Source: Cyathus striatus
Lineage: Eukaryota > Basidiomycota > Agaricomycetes > Agaricales > Nidulariaceae
Assembly: GCA_025738555.1 (NCBI GenBank)
Contig: JAOVFP010000002.1
Coordinates: 1,426,001-1,490,000, forward strand
Length of the DNA stretch: 64,000 nucleotides
Direction of reading: 5' to 3'
Positions 1-12,416 of this stretch are shown in pieces (the stretch's first letter is position 1; each line of letters starts with the position of its first letter). The translations under genes were made by a program, and so were the position numbers. Under the pieces are notes generated by a model, which searched no databases, was not told the DNA's origin, and was given only the letters and a program-made list of their open reading frames with translations.

Positions 1-599
1 CGCAGCCTCCCTGTAAGTGTCATTTGTATGAGTTTGTGCAATAACCAAACTGTGTTAATTCATATGACAACTTTGTAGACTACTAATGTACATACGCGGG
101 TAGTACATGATTATTTTACTTACTGTGAAATAAAGCAAGTAGCCAATTTTCATTATGAGCAATTCAGAACAGTCAACCGGTCACTGATCAAATATCACGT
201 CAAGCGATTGACATGGAAGGTAGTGGGCCCTACCACTTGCCAGCCTTGATTTTTTTTCTGTTTAAACTTTGAACCGTTTCAAACGATGTGCAACATTGTT
301 TACAATTTATGCTGTTGGCAAATATTGACCAGCCCGGCCCCAACTCGTCGCTTTCTCGCATCATTGTATCACCCTAATGTAAGCTTGGAGGACTGCGCCT
401 TGGTTCAGTTCAGAAGTGTGGAACGGTTATATGACCTGTTATGATACATGCTGTGCGAAATTGGGAGAGTGATTCATTTATTCCAATTGCATTTCTATTT
501 TCTGTTGAACGATCTGATAAACAGAGATGCATAACCACGGAACAGGTACAAGTAATATTTGAGAGATAGATCCGAATAAACATGGAAGTACAGTAAAAT
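1..599. other. No gene recognised; short dispersed repeat
   Basis: No convincing coding region is visible downstream of FAM copy 1. Around 290-345 there is a stretch with a GTTTACAAT core followed by GCTGTTGGCAAA and GCCCGG-like sequence. The same stretch recurs near 28925-28980 and 50415-50475, where it lies in the duplicated 5' flanks of FAM copies 3 and 4. It therefore looks like part of a dispersed repeat and not a local regulatory site. Confidence 0.5.
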
Positions 600-3500
600 T
601 TAATTATCTAATGAATCAACTGAACCCTCAGACAATTCTTCAAAAAGATCCGCATCTGTGTCACTACTGGCACTGTTATGGTTCGCAAGAACTTGACGTT
701 GGTGTATTCCTGTGAATACACGAAGGTTTAGCGAAGCAGTTTAATAATCGAAACGTACCCTGTATGGTTTAGTGTAGATTAGAATACTGATGTGTCTGAA
801 TGCGAGAGTGCTTAGTATGTTCAGTAAGGGTTGAGTTCTCGAAGCGTGAGTCAGCCAAGCTGAATGTCAAGTATGTCACGGGCTACCGCCGATTGGACTA
901 TCCGTTGATATTCAGCAATCGACAATACTAACTATGTAGTACGTTTGTAGCGAGTAGATAGATATGAAATACTATATACCCTTTTTAGCAACGATACGAG
1001 ACTTAGCGCGAAGCCTTAAGTCGAGTGCCGGATTCTTACAGTTCACACTGAGTTGAAAGGTAGTAAAAAGGTTGTTTTTCCTATCTACACAACGAGCTAT
1101 ATACCTTGTAGTACTAATATATCTAGATTGTTCTTGTGTAGTCCTATGTATTCTACAGAACTCGAGAAGGTACTGCTTCCAGGGCCTTCTCGGTCAACAT
1201 AACCGAGTTGGTTTATAGCCTTTTATGGCAGGAGTAGCCTTTAGCTGCGTAAATACTTACTTGCTTAGGTTACTTCTGTCGTTCTGAAGGTAAACCAAGA
1301 TAGAAATAAAATGAGTAGTTAGTAGAGCTACGAGAGATTGGAAAATATATATAGATTTTGTAATGAATTTTGTAAAATGTAGTAGACAGAGATAGAATTT
1401 ATAGATGAAAAACCATGAGCGCGCAAATGTAGCTAAGTATACATAACAGGCACTGTTTACATCCAAATGGCTAATCTCCTCCCAATCATCTTCATGAGCT
1501 TCCCAAAGAATTCTTAAACGTTCTCTATGTTCTCTTGTCTGGTATACTGTTCCTAGTACAGCAAATCCATCTTCTAGGGTTGTAACTCCAATCCAAGACA
1601 GAGATGAAACGTTTGGTGATATAACTATTGCACCATATCTGTCTTCAACATATACCCTTCGTGAATACATCATGGTCTTCATAGAAAGATTATTCCACGT
1701 GTTAAAATAAGGGGCTGGAAATTCATAATTTTTCGCCAACTCATGCTGTGTTTTGAAATATCTTATGCCGACACTGTCCTCTATGTTTGATGAAAATTTT
1801 CTTTTTTTATCTGCATTTTATTTGTAAAATTCAATTTAAGCATAAAGAAGCAATTGATTCGAATACCTTGTTTATTGGCTTTAAATTCAGAAGGGCCAGC
1901 ATGTTGCAAGACATCAGGGGTCATTAGTAGCCCACACATCTTGTAAAGATCACGAAGGGCTTCATAGTAAAAGTTATCCCAGTAGCTTATTATCAGGTGC
2001 ACAGTTACATTTGCACTTGTAGAGAGTCCTTTCAAAGTGGCAGAATATTCTGTTAATGGGTTGGCTCCTGACTTGTCCAATGACCAAAAAATATGTGGTT
2101 CCAGAACCCTTCCATCAATTGGGTCAATCTCAGGGTCAGAAATAAATAAATAAACTTCTGCATCCATGCTACTTTCCACATAGTGAAAGATTGCAGAGGA
2201 AAATATAGCAATGTCAATGTTAATCATCACCTGAGATGCTGTATGACAATAGTTTAGAGTTTTAGCAATTTATGTCAACATGTGTTTAAAAAACTTCATT
2301 ACCTATACCCAAGCGGCTAGTGTTATTTTTACCACAAATGGCTGGATTTTCTAGTATTTGTGGAGCTTGGTAAAGCCAATTATGATAGGTATTGTCAGAT
2401 ATGTCACAAAATACATAAAATGATACAGGAGGCTGATGATATGTATTTGTGAAGGTCACTGGCATTATAGCATCAGTTTTTAACTTGAAGCTGGCAAGAT
2501 ATAATGAAAGTATTTGGTTAGGTTTAACTGGACTAATTAGTCTTGACCATACCATGTAAATTGAGGTACATATGATGATTCCTTGTGAAATAAGTCTGTC
2601 TTGCAAAACCATGGACTGCTCTGGAAGCCTTGTTGAATGATATCGACATGACAAGATATGTAGTGAACGTAGTTAAGTTCGCCTGGCATTGACGATTCTC
2701 GAACTATAGTAGAATACCCAAGAAAACATTCAGTTTTTGGATGGTTAAACATATAACTAGTCCTCATCACCGAGAGAAAAGCACGGTGATATGCAGATAT
2801 TTGTTGTGTCATACCAACGTAATGTTGGGAGATAATGTTATTGGAGTTGAGAAATATGTTGATTAGTTCAAAGTCACTTTGAGATAGAGTTTCTGGAGGT
2901 CTAATAGTGTTCCACGATCTCCCTATGTTTCCATAATGCTGACTGTGGCGATATGGTTGAAACTTATAGTTGGATATCTACAGTTCGATAAGGAAACATG
3001 CAGTGATCCATGTAAACAACTTACCGACAAGATAGCATTAAGTCTACCAGATGAATTGACATAAAAGTCGACAGCATCAGAACTTGCTTTAGAATGAAGT
3101 TGGTCGAGTACTCTCCCAATATAGAAATCAGTTTCGTTGCTTCTATAGATAAAGTTAATTTGCCGGTCAAAATATTTCAAGATGTTCTGAAAATGAGGAC
3201 GAACACAATTCACTCAGTAAAGAGTGAACTTACAATATAATCTGATATCTAAGTCCGCTAAATATTTCAAAGGTTTTGGGGGCCTAAAATGTGTACTTAC
3301 ATATTTTATACTGAAGGCAGCACGCTGCAAAGGCTTCAGAGTCAACAGATATTCTCCGTATCTTTGATGTGTTCCTTTATTATAGTTAGAAGCTGCACTA
3401 GCATGTGAGATAATGTGTGTTTACCGTCATCATGAAACACCACACCAGTGCTGTCATTACATTTAAATATACCAAACACTTGTCTAACCCTGGGATGAGG

Positions 3501-4039
3501 GCTGAAAGCCAATGGATAACCAACAAGTTTACAACTATAAAACTGGTATTTACGTACAACAATTTAGACAGAATTTCCACTTCCTTCTTTAGTTGCTATG
3601 ATGTATGTGTTCAAATATGCATAAAAGAAGTACTTAATTCATCAACTCACTGCATCTCCGCACTGTCCGTGATAGATTCGTGCTGCTCTTTTAGTTTCTC
3701 TTGGATACTCAACTACAACATCATCATAGACGTTGTTTATACTCAAATGGCCATCCACTATGTGGATATCTCCGTTTCCAAATTGTTGATACTTTGTAAT
3801 GGCATAAAAATGTGTATAATCACTGACAAGTGCAACATGGCTTACTTTTGATATAAGTTGAGATTCAGTACTATCTGCAGACTTAAAGAGCTTCCTTGCA
3901 ACTAGAACGTAGTAGTAAATAGCCCATATCAAGATGTGACAGGAAACGGTATGAACGTGAACGTACAGAACTTAGCATTACTACCGATATCAATAAACAC
4001 GGCATACTGTATCACAAAGTTTTTAGGTCGGTTGAACAT
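600..4039 (-). pseudogene. FAM family gene copy 1, broken by a solo LTR and a frameshift
   Basis: This is one of four paralogues of an unnamed multi-exon family. The start is at 4039, where the protein begins MFNRPKNFVIQ and FID follows shortly. The exon around 3665-3870 encodes GDIHIVDG and RAARIYHG. The next exons encode a QLKKEVEILSKL helix-like segment and then HPRVRQVFGIF. Exons between 3200 and 1460 match the other copies, including the DAEVYLFISDPEIDP block near 2165-2110 and the SSLSWIG block near 1590. The last codons (FEELSEGSVDSLDN then stop) lie at 600-650, beyond an inserted solo LTR at 674-1448. Relative to copies 2 and 3 about 4 nt are missing just after FHDDG (near 3410-3425), which shifts the frame. 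Both lesions suggest a dead gene. The function of the family is unknown. Confidence 0.8.
674..1448. mobile_element. Solo LTR 1 (775 bp) inserted in the last exon of FAM copy 1
   Basis: The element starts TGTTATG and ends CATAACA, so it has TG...CA ends with a 7-bp terminal inverted repeat. It is flanked by a direct 5-bp duplication GGCAC (669-673 and 1449-1453). Removing it with one duplication restores the reading frame of the last exon across the junction, in agreement with copy 2, so the borders are exact. There is no internal coding sequence, as expected after LTR-LTR recombination. Internal hairpins occur at 702-721 (GTGTATTC/GAATACAC) and about 1164-1192 (GAGAAGG/CCTTCTC). The superfamily (Ty1/copia or Ty3/gypsy) cannot be told from the LTR alone. 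Confidence 0.9.
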
Positions 4040-4629
4040 CTCCAAGAGGTAGTATATTTGCTAGTATTCGAGTGTGTAAGTGTAAGATGCGGATGAGCGC
4101 AATACTGAGTGAAAGATGAAAGCAACCCGGGGAGCGCCCAGGGCTGTGGGCTGCACCTCATGCATCCATGCTTCATGTGGAATTGCCATCTTAATGCTCA
4201 CGCTACGATTACAGCAAGAATAACGCCTATAAATACGTTGACTGATAAGTGCATTGTTATGGCAACAGTGTCTGTACTATTAGTAGTCCAGTTGACGGTA
4301 ATTGGAACTGAAACTATCGTGGCTATACAAGTACGCAAGACCAACCTTCGACTGTAGCACTGCAAATCGTTTTCACTACTGCTGTTGTAACACATATATA
4401 ACCTAGCGCTGAGCGTGTAAACAGTGTCCCCTAAATGTCACGGATATGATAGATGATCAATGTAATCGAAGTCTTATTTCGAGATAAGGGTGATGCAGAA
4501 CTCTAAAACCCTCAAATAGAGAGAAATATCCCATGAACATGGTGGCTAGATGAAAGCATTATATGATGAGTAGACACCGAAATTATGCACTACGAAGCCA
4601 GCCATAGTACGGGAGTATATGTGCATTCT
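4040..4629 (-). promoter_or_regulatory. 5' flank of FAM copy 1, conserved with that of copy 2
   Basis: Read on the minus strand, the stretch at about 4080-4200 aligns with 9545-9640 upstream of FAM copy 2. Shared words are ATGGCAA, CAGCCC(A/T)..GCCCTGGGCGCT and a TTTCA-C-TTTC run. It is therefore the retained 5' flank of a duplicated module. No TATA box or initiator can be assigned with confidence. Confidence 0.45.
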
Positions 4630-6110
4630 CGCTTATAACGGCTGATCATAGAACAATCCGACGTTGTAGATGAATAGCGAACAGCAGTAAAAGGCTATAC
4701 CATACGAGTGGGATGTACACTGAGAATACATGGTTGGTGAGGCCGTGCACCCAGAAAAACGCACAGCCTTCTGATAGACTTGCATATGAAGCCAATTGTG
4801 TGCATAAAGCTGCGAAGTACATAGCCATCCCCAGAAAAGCATAACATGGCAGGGAGAGCTAGGCTATCGGAGCCTCAACGTTGTGCATGTGATAACATGA
4901 TGAATAAATGGATAGACGTTGCACGAGCTAGCAATACGAGCAGATAACTCAATGCTATCGGAGAGCTTTGGGCGTTGAGGGAACGACGTGGTGAGGATAT
5001 ACAGTAGGTGACATTGTATGGGCTAGGAATGTTGACCACATCCTCCGTGATGTCATACAACAGTGCCTAGCTATAGCTAACGACATCTATAGGCCATATA
5101 ACAAACATATTAGCTTCCAGCAGCATAGTGTGACAATAGCCCCCGTACCTTCTTCCGCCATGGCTGTTCTTAACGGTTCCCGGAAAGCGCCTAGAGTTCT
5201 GTATCCCAAAAGCTAAGCTAGTCCACAGCGACATGCTCAGAAACATTATTATGGGTCCAGCACCGCTCAAAAGCAAGAGCGCAATACAGCACACCCGTGC
5301 TCCCTCGCCCCCTCCTTTGTTCGGATCGCAATCTACGCCCCCCCCTCCTCCAACAGACTCATAGCCCAATATTAGACTTTGTCGACGCAGCACGCAGTGT
5401 CGGACCATCTGACCCACTAAACCATACCTAGAGACTAACCAACGGCCTCGTCAGCTCGTCCATCACACTCAAACCACAAAATACCAACGCGTACCTTCTT
5501 CCTCCCCTCTGCCACGTAACAGGCGTACGAGGCACACTCCGTCCTACTCCTCATCCAAACCCCTGCTCGCTTCACAACTACCTCCCTTCCTAGAACGCCT
5601 ACCGAAGACCCCCAAGCACTCCATCCAAAGCTGCGCCGAGGAAACGGTCTCTCGTTTCCGTTGCAGTAGTACTACCCACGCTACGTGTTCTAATCACTGC
5701 ACTGGGGAGGCTAGGTCCGAAAGGGGGCTTGTCGAGCGGTCGAGTTGGTCTAGCAATCTGGGGTCATTTCAATGTGAGCGTCTGCGAAAGACTGAGGTTG
5801 AAGCGTCGAAGTGTCGAGGAGCCCTGAACGAGTGCGCAGTCCTAGTGGAACCAATACGCAATATAGCACGACGTTACATCGTTGGCGCTGTTTCGTAGAG
5901 TGACAGACCACGAATGTGTAGTGAAGGCGGATGAGGGAGATGGAGTGGCATAGGGTTTTTCGGGGGGCACCGGGGAAGAAGAGACCGTAGGTGGGGGACA
6001 AGGGTGAAGAGTATGACGAGGAGGATGTTGGTGTCGATCTGAAAAACGCAAGTATGAAGAAGCGAGATAATGGACAACGTACTTATAAGGAGGTCTTTCA
6101 TCGATTATCA
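4630..6110 (-). pseudogene. MPDU1-like module remnant (PQ-loop family), strongly decayed
   Basis: On the minus strand this region follows the same order as the better copy at 28671-26788. A decayed MPDU1-like stretch (about 6110-5460) contains the CTACGAAACAGCGCCAAC word shared with 8215-8285. A spacer follows with a YGGYCHTMLLEAN-like reading near 5160-5090. The last part (5060-4630) matches the 209-codon frame at 27417-26788. Many stops and frameshifts are present. It lies just upstream of FAM copy 1 on the same strand, as the module at 8083-9340 lies upstream of copy 2. MPDU1 identity here rests on homology to the other copies rather than on its own motifs. Confidence 0.45.
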
Positions 6111-8082
6111 ATTCAATACACCACTGAGAAATCCTATCGATCTATATATACCCTCATCACTAAATCGGTGAAAGTCTCAAATAGCCGCACATTTCTCACG
6201 GGCGTTATGAGCGGTTATGCGTTGGTTGTGATGTTAATATCATAGTATACAACATTCATGATCTCACCAAGATATTGTATACTATGTATAAGTAGTTGTA
6301 AGCTCACCACGAGATCAGACGCAAATGATACGTGTTTATATTCCTATCATCATACCATGCTTAACTTACAAGTTTTTTATCATAGTATCTCTCGAGCAGC
6401 TTTCGTTGTGTTCTCAATTAGAGGAAAGCAACTACTGCCAAATATTAACTGTACATGGACAAGACCTTAGAGCTCGATGTCAACACAGTGCACTCCTCGT
6501 TCACTTTCTCAAGAGTCGCTGACTGCCCTGTTCTAGGACGTCGACTGTCAGTTGCTCTACTGGATAAGTCCGGTTCGCGGTGTCAAACGTCGATGCTAAC
6601 CCAATGTGCTGTCCACCTCCTACTTCTCAGGCCACTTGCTGCACGCTTGTTCGCCGTCTTTTAACGTCCGGCCTATGTACACATGCTATGCGCCGTTACC
6701 CTACAGCCGCCAAATGTCCCCCTATCGAGCCATCCAGCCGAGAATTTCCGAAGAAAGTGTCTAACTATGAAGTAAAGAAGCCTGACTGTGTTCCGACATT
6801 GTTCTCGGTGGTTGTAGAGCGGGCGTCAGTGATCGCGAGGTGTCGGTACCGTCAGTATGGCAGTCCCATGATTGACCAATCTGGGTAATTGGGCAATATA
6901 CGTACTTGGAAAGACCAACGGCAGTTCGAAGTCACAGTCACTCAGCCTTCAAGCCTGTGGCCGCCTGCCGTATCCCATACTCACATAATTGCGCCTAGGC
7001 ATTTGATGACACAGGCATATATGTAGAGCTGGACTGCTCGGGTCTGGAAATACTTATGTCAAAACATTGTGGTCGAGTCTCCGCAGTCGATTTGATACAC
7101 ATCAGGACCTTGTCAGGACCCATCTCGCCAAATCCCGCCATGGCCAAGTAAAAATACCCGTTCGGCAACAACAAATACAATATATGTACCACCCTTCAAT
7201 ACCTCGGATTTTCATTCTGCATTTCTAGTCTACCCTCTCGAATCTTACCAAATCATCCTCAAGTTTCTCGATGTTTATTTGTGCATAAGTATGTCATTAT
7301 CCATCTCTTTCCCTTAAATCTTCACCCAAGTTGTTTACTAGGTGCCTACTTGTTTCAGTGTTGGCGCAGATTCCTGGGTTATTTTGTGTGAAGGGCGCAA
7401 AGAGTAAGTCTGCAAGGGCTTCAGTGTGTTCATAGTATCTTTCTGACCTTTACCATTTAATAGTATGTCGCACATTTGTCACTCCTTCCATCCCAAAACT
7501 CCGTCACAGGCTGATTGATAGGTAGAGGAGCTTTAATAGTAAAGGAGGAGGCTGGAAAGGTGCACTTCATTCCCTAGACTCAGTATTTCGTAGTACTATG
7601 TACAAGTATATAGGCAAAAATATATTTTATTACAAATTTCCACTGCTATTGCATACATCCTATATCCATTTTCTTGAAAAGAAAGAATAAGAGCAATACT
7701 GTTGTGCATAAAAATTATAATAGCACGGACAGATTTTATTGAACTCACAATTCAACGGGGGACTCACTACGATCTCATACGGTCGATGTGATAATATATT
7801 GCATTCATGATTTCCCATGAGCAGCATGAGTGGCCATAAGAAAGAGCTACTTGGGGTGGCCGCAAATTAACATCTACCCCTATATGATCAAACCATAAGA
7901 TCACATCAACTCATATTGCGCACATCAACTCACATTACATTACATTCTCACAGGAGATTCGCCCGAATTTAGTGATGCTTCAACAGGGCGTTGGAGGAGG
8001 ATGTCGATGTGTGATTTGGTTGTGATGGTTCGAAGTTAGCAGCAGACGAGGCGAGTCGGGCCGGGCCAGAAGCATGATATTT
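6111..8082. other. Centre of the inverted module pair; no gene recognised
   Basis: I see only short overlapping frames without domain similarity, exon-like structure or codon bias. The interval separates the minus-strand module (600-6110) from its plus-strand counterpart (8083-12416), so it is the unpaired centre of an inverted duplication. No transposon ends were identified. Confidence 0.5.
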
Positions 8083-8560
8083 GTCAACAGCTTACATTAC
8101 GTAATAGCTCTCCTATCCCCTCCCCAACACCCCCAAAACATCACTTTATACCGTACCATCTACGAAGCTATGGGCCACTTTCCCTTCTCCACCTGTAGAG
8201 AAACACCGCACTCTCAATTTTCTCATCTCCCCCTGCGCGACCTCTACGCATCCCTCTTCTCCTACAGAACAGCGCCAACAGCATAACCAGGTTATATTGG
8301 GCGTATTGATTCCGCTGGCATTGCCTACATTTGTCCTGACTCAAGCCTTCAGGCTTCAACTCTTCCACCTATTGCCCCAAATCATCCAGAACAATCGCTC
8401 CTACTCGACAAGCCAACAATCTGCTGGTCATGACAGTTCTGGCACAGTGCTTGAAAAGTGTAGCGCAGTTGTTTACCACTGCGACGGACAGTTTCCTGAG
8501 CACAGCTTTCTGATTGGCATTATGTCTTAAATTGGTACTTGGGATTCAGCTGCGGGCTTT
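8083..8560 (+). pseudogene. MPDU1-like (PQ-loop) pseudogene, upstream of FAM copy 2
   Basis: MPDU1/Lec35 proteins are membrane PQ-loop proteins of the ER needed for use of dolichol-phosphate mannose. Frame-shifted pieces match the family in order. HFPFST then RET lies near 8177-8212, matching the usual FPFSTYGE. PQIIQN followed by RSYST lies at about 8375-8410, the second PQ motif with its KST-like end. A different frame reads LKSVAQLFTTATDSFL at about 8453-8500, matching the conserved LFTTATE segment. GIQL follows. Changes of frame and the lack of a start make this a pseudogene. Identification is from motif recall, without a search. Confidence 0.6.
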
Positions 8561-9340
8561 CTCCGGAAGGGAGAAGGGAAGGGTACGGGAGGAGAAGGGG
8601 TGGTTGGGATGCTGAGGGTGGGCGTGAATACGTCTTTTGGCAACGAAGTGAGCCTTGTACGCCTGTTACGTGGCAGATTGGGAAGAAGAAGGTACATATT
8701 CGTTCTCGTTTTCTTTTGGCGGATACTGTTTGTTCATCTCTAGATGTGGTTTAGAGGATCCGATTGTGCCATTGGTAAGACAAGTGGACGAGTGGAGGAG
8801 ATGCAGCGACCTCAAAACGACGTGTTTGAGCATACTACCATCGTAAAGTTCTTCGGATGCAGCACTGCAGTGAGGGGATGGTGTAGGTTCGGTGCCACGA
8901 GAGGATTTATTATGGATACGCTTGCTAGGCGGCATTAGGGGCAATCAAGGCGGAAGAAGGTAAGTGGAATGTTGTTGGCCTATGGTGGTAGAGGGTGCTT
9001 AATAGGTTTTCTATCTCGACCTTCGATAGACATCGTTCTGCTTGTTGGCTTAGTACTGGAGCGCTGGAACTCGTGCGATATCCCGGTCCAGGTGGATGAA
9101 CGAACTTACATTCTTGGTCCATACAGCTTCGCATATCACGTATGCTGTAGTACTACATCGTTCTGTCGACGCACTTGCTCTGTATGCTGCAACCCAGCTC
9201 TATTCCACGCACCGTGCTTAGTGGTACTAATGTCTATACATGCAATGCTTCTCGATGTGTTCCAATCTGTTATCTTTGTTATCATCGAAAACGAAGTTCT
9301 TTTGCTCATACGATGACTACGTTCAATTGGCATGAGAGCA
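8561..9340 (+). repeat. MPDU1-module spacer and 209-codon-like remnant
   Basis: This is homologous on the plus strand to the reverse complement of 27960-27300, and to 38100-39260, 48440-48860 and 61740-62370. Shared words are CATCTCTAGATGT(G/A), CTTGCTAGG.GGCATT, GAAGAAGGTA and a ...GTTGGCCTATG... stretch followed by TATCTCGAC. No intact frame remains. The end (9110-9340) is related to the start of the 209-codon frame at 27417. Confidence 0.5.
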
Positions 9341-9703
9341 CGTAATAAACGGGTTACATATTCATGGCCTATTATAGGTCGCCTGGATTCCTAGTGCTTG
9401 ATCGATTTTCAAGGCCTGACTGTAATACAGACCCCTTCTTCGACGGGATGGCTATGGGCATCTATGGGTATCTATTGGCTATAAAGCCAAGGCTATGCGC
9501 CTGATAATCGAGGTATTTATAAGTATGCTTCTTAGTGGTCTCTTGAGCGTCAAAATGGCAAAGTTCTATCAGAGTCGCAACCCATAGCCCTGGGCGCTTT
9601 GCGAGTTACTTTCACCTTTCTCACCTCCACTCACTATTGTGGTGTTACGCACTATCATCTCTGCATATTATACTCTTGCACATAACAGATAAACTTTGTG
9701 GGG
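9341..9703 (+). promoter_or_regulatory. 5' flank of FAM copy 2
   Basis: This is the region immediately upstream of the FAM copy 2 start. Part of it (9545-9640) is shared with the minus-strand flank of copy 1. A GGCTATAAAGCC palindrome lies near 9477-9488 and contains TATAAAG, but it is over 200 bp from the start codon, so a TATA-box role is only possible. Confidence 0.35.
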
Positions 9704-12416
9704 ATGTTTGACGCAGCTAAGAACTTCGTGATACAGAACGGCGTGTTTATCGATGTCAGTGGTAATGCGAAGCTCTGTACGACCCCCCACGCAGTCCCAT
9801 CAACTCTTGATAATCACTATACACTCCAATCATTCTAGATGCAAAGAAATTTTTCCCGGTGTCTTCACATTGCCGACGTACCGAAAAGTCGGAGAGTAGC
9901 ATAGACAGACAGTCGAACGTACGTTTGTTCTACTTATGTTCCATCTGTCAGTGATTACTTATACACATTTTTATGCACTCATAAAGTATCGAAGATTTCG
10001 AATGGGGGACATCCATGTACTCGATGGAATTGTACAAGCAGACAAGATTTACAATGACGTTGTAGTTGAGGTTTTAGGGGAAACTAAGAAAAGGGCAGCC
10101 CGAATCTATCGAGGACCGCAGGGACACACTGTGAGTCAACAATTGCCTTCTAATCCAGTACTGTGAAACTCAAATGATATCGGTGAAGCAATTGAAAATG
10201 GAATTAGAACTTCTGTCTCAGTTGTGGTAAGTAAATGCTAGTTATCACTGGAATCTTGCTAGTTAACTGTTAGTTTTTCAGCCCACATCCCAGCATTAGA
10301 CAAGTGTTCGGTACATTTAAATGTAATGACACCACTGGTCTGGTATTTCATGATGACGGTACTAATATACGTATTATTTCGCATACAAGTGCGACTTATA
10401 ACAATTATGCAGGAACACATCGAAGATATGGGGAATATATGACATCTCTGCAACCCTTGCATCGTGCTACGTACAGTATAAAATATGTAAGTTCACATTT
10501 TTAATCAGTAAAGATCTCTAAGGTATTTAGAGGTGCATAGATATCGGATTATATTGTAAGTCACAATCTTTACTCAGTGAATTGGTTTCAACGCGCTTAT
10601 TTTCAGAGCACTTTGAAATATTTTGACCAATACATTAATTTAATCAATGGAGGAAATGATATATATTATGAACATGGGCGTGTACTCGACCAACTAAGCG
10701 TTCGTTCGAAGGAAAGTTCTGATGCCGTAGACTTTTATGTCAATTCTTCCGGTAGACTAAACGCTGTGTTGTCGGTAAGCGGCTTACATGGGTTATGATA
10801 TGTTTTCCTTACTGTATCATAGATCACTTCATTCAACTCTCAACAAGATGTTTACAATCATTATATAGAGATAGGGAATAGATGGAATATTACGAAGTCC
10901 CCAGAAAAACTATCACAAAGCGACCTTAAAATCATCCAACTCATTCTCAGTAGTAATGGAAGCATATCTATACCTCACATTCGTACAGTGGAACAACTGA
11001 TATCCATATGCCATCGCACATTTCTCTCAGTGATGAAGACTAGAATAATAACACACCAGGAAAATTGAGTATTTACTTGGCAGTTCTGTGGTAGTTTGGC
11101 CAGATTTGGAAGGAACAGATTTCGAATACATTCATTACATATCGAATTTCGAGGTCACTCAACCAAATTTCATCGGCAGCACATGGTTCTGCAGCTCAGA
11201 CTTTATTAATCTAGAAAAGTCATGTGTACTCCATTTTACATGGTGAGGATGAACTAATTAGGTGCTCACATATATTCAAAGGCTAAATCATATCACAATA
11301 TCTTGCTAGCTTCAAGTTAAAAACCAACACTATAACCTCAGCAGCTTTCAAAAAGGCTAATCGCCAGCATGTCAAATTTTATAACTATTACAGCATCTCT
11401 GATGACACTTACCATCATTGGCTTTATGGAGCTCCACAACTACTAGAAAACTATGGAATCATTCGTGATAGTGATAAAATCAACTTCTTGGGTATAGGTG
11501 AAGTATTTTTCAAATATATTTGCACAACAATTACTGAAGCTGTAAACTATTGTCCTACAGTATCCAGGATACAAATTACAATTCAAGTCACTATAGATTT
11601 CTCTGCATTCATCCACTATATGGAAACCAATGCCAACCCAGAAGTTTATTTATTTATTTCTGACTCAGCAATTGGCCCTGTGGATGGAAGGGTCTCCACA
11701 CCACATATCTATTGGGCACTGGATAAGTCAGGAGCTGAACCACTTGCAGAATTTTCTGCTGCTTTGAAAGGACTATATATTTCAAATATAGTTTTTTATC
11801 AAACAATAGCATACTGGGATAGGTTTTATTATGAAGCCCTCCGTGACCTTTACAAAATGTGCATGGTAACAACGTCTGATGTCTTGCAACATGTTGTAGC
11901 ATCTACACCGAAACACAGTAAAGGTAATTACATTAATTGTTTCATGCATAAGTCAAAGCTTACAGATAAATCGTAGAACAAGAGATGGAATCATCTTCAT
12001 ACATAGAGCTTGAAGATGTAAGCATAAAATACTTTAATTCACAGCATGAGCTAGTGAAAGATAGAGAAGAGTGGTATTGGTTCGATCGGACTAGCCGTGC
12101 TGTGGAATCAGTGTGTAAGAGATCATCTTGTTTCTGGGAGGAAGGATATAGTCCCACATTGCCATCACCAGATATTTCGTTTTTATCTTGGATTGGAATT
12201 ACGACCCTGGAAGATGGCTTTGCTGTGCTAGGAACAGTTTACGCGACAAGAGAACAAAGAAAAAAACGCGATGTATATAGAGCAAAATTGCTTCACACAG
12301 CTGATGAGGATGATTGGGAGAAGATTGCACTTGTGGATGTTGATACTAGTGATGGCTCAGATGTGAATCATTTCGTAGAGTTGTCTGAGGGTTCCACCGC
12401 ATCACTAGATAATTAA
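9704..12416 (+). pseudogene. FAM family gene copy 2, one frameshift
   Basis: Exons visible by comparison with copy 3 are: 9704-9761 (MFDAAKNFVIQ...FIDVS), 9952-10130 (GDIHVLDG...ARIYRG), 10189-10226, 10282-10486 (HPSIRQVFGTF...FHDDG), 10607-10774 (FYVNSSGRLNAVLS), 10823-11242, 11310-11497, 11561-11923 (EVYLFISD...GPVDGRV) and 11977-12416 (LSWIGITTLEDGFAVLG, stop at 12414). Donors are mostly GTRAGN and acceptors YAG. The exon at 10823-11242 is 420 nt, out of phase with the 389-nt exon in copy 3. A change of frame near 11055-11070 turns the conserved RKIEYLLG reading into a stop. The small exon expected around 9840-9910 is ambiguous. All other exons are open, so inactivation could be recent. 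Function unknown. Confidence 0.75.

Noticed and set aside
3417..3851. 144-codon plus-strand frame
   Set aside because: It is antisense to exons of FAM copy 1, whose exon structure and paralogues support the minus strand.
5067..5417. 116-codon minus-strand Gly-rich frame
   Set aside because: It falls in the module spacer, and other copies do not keep the frame.
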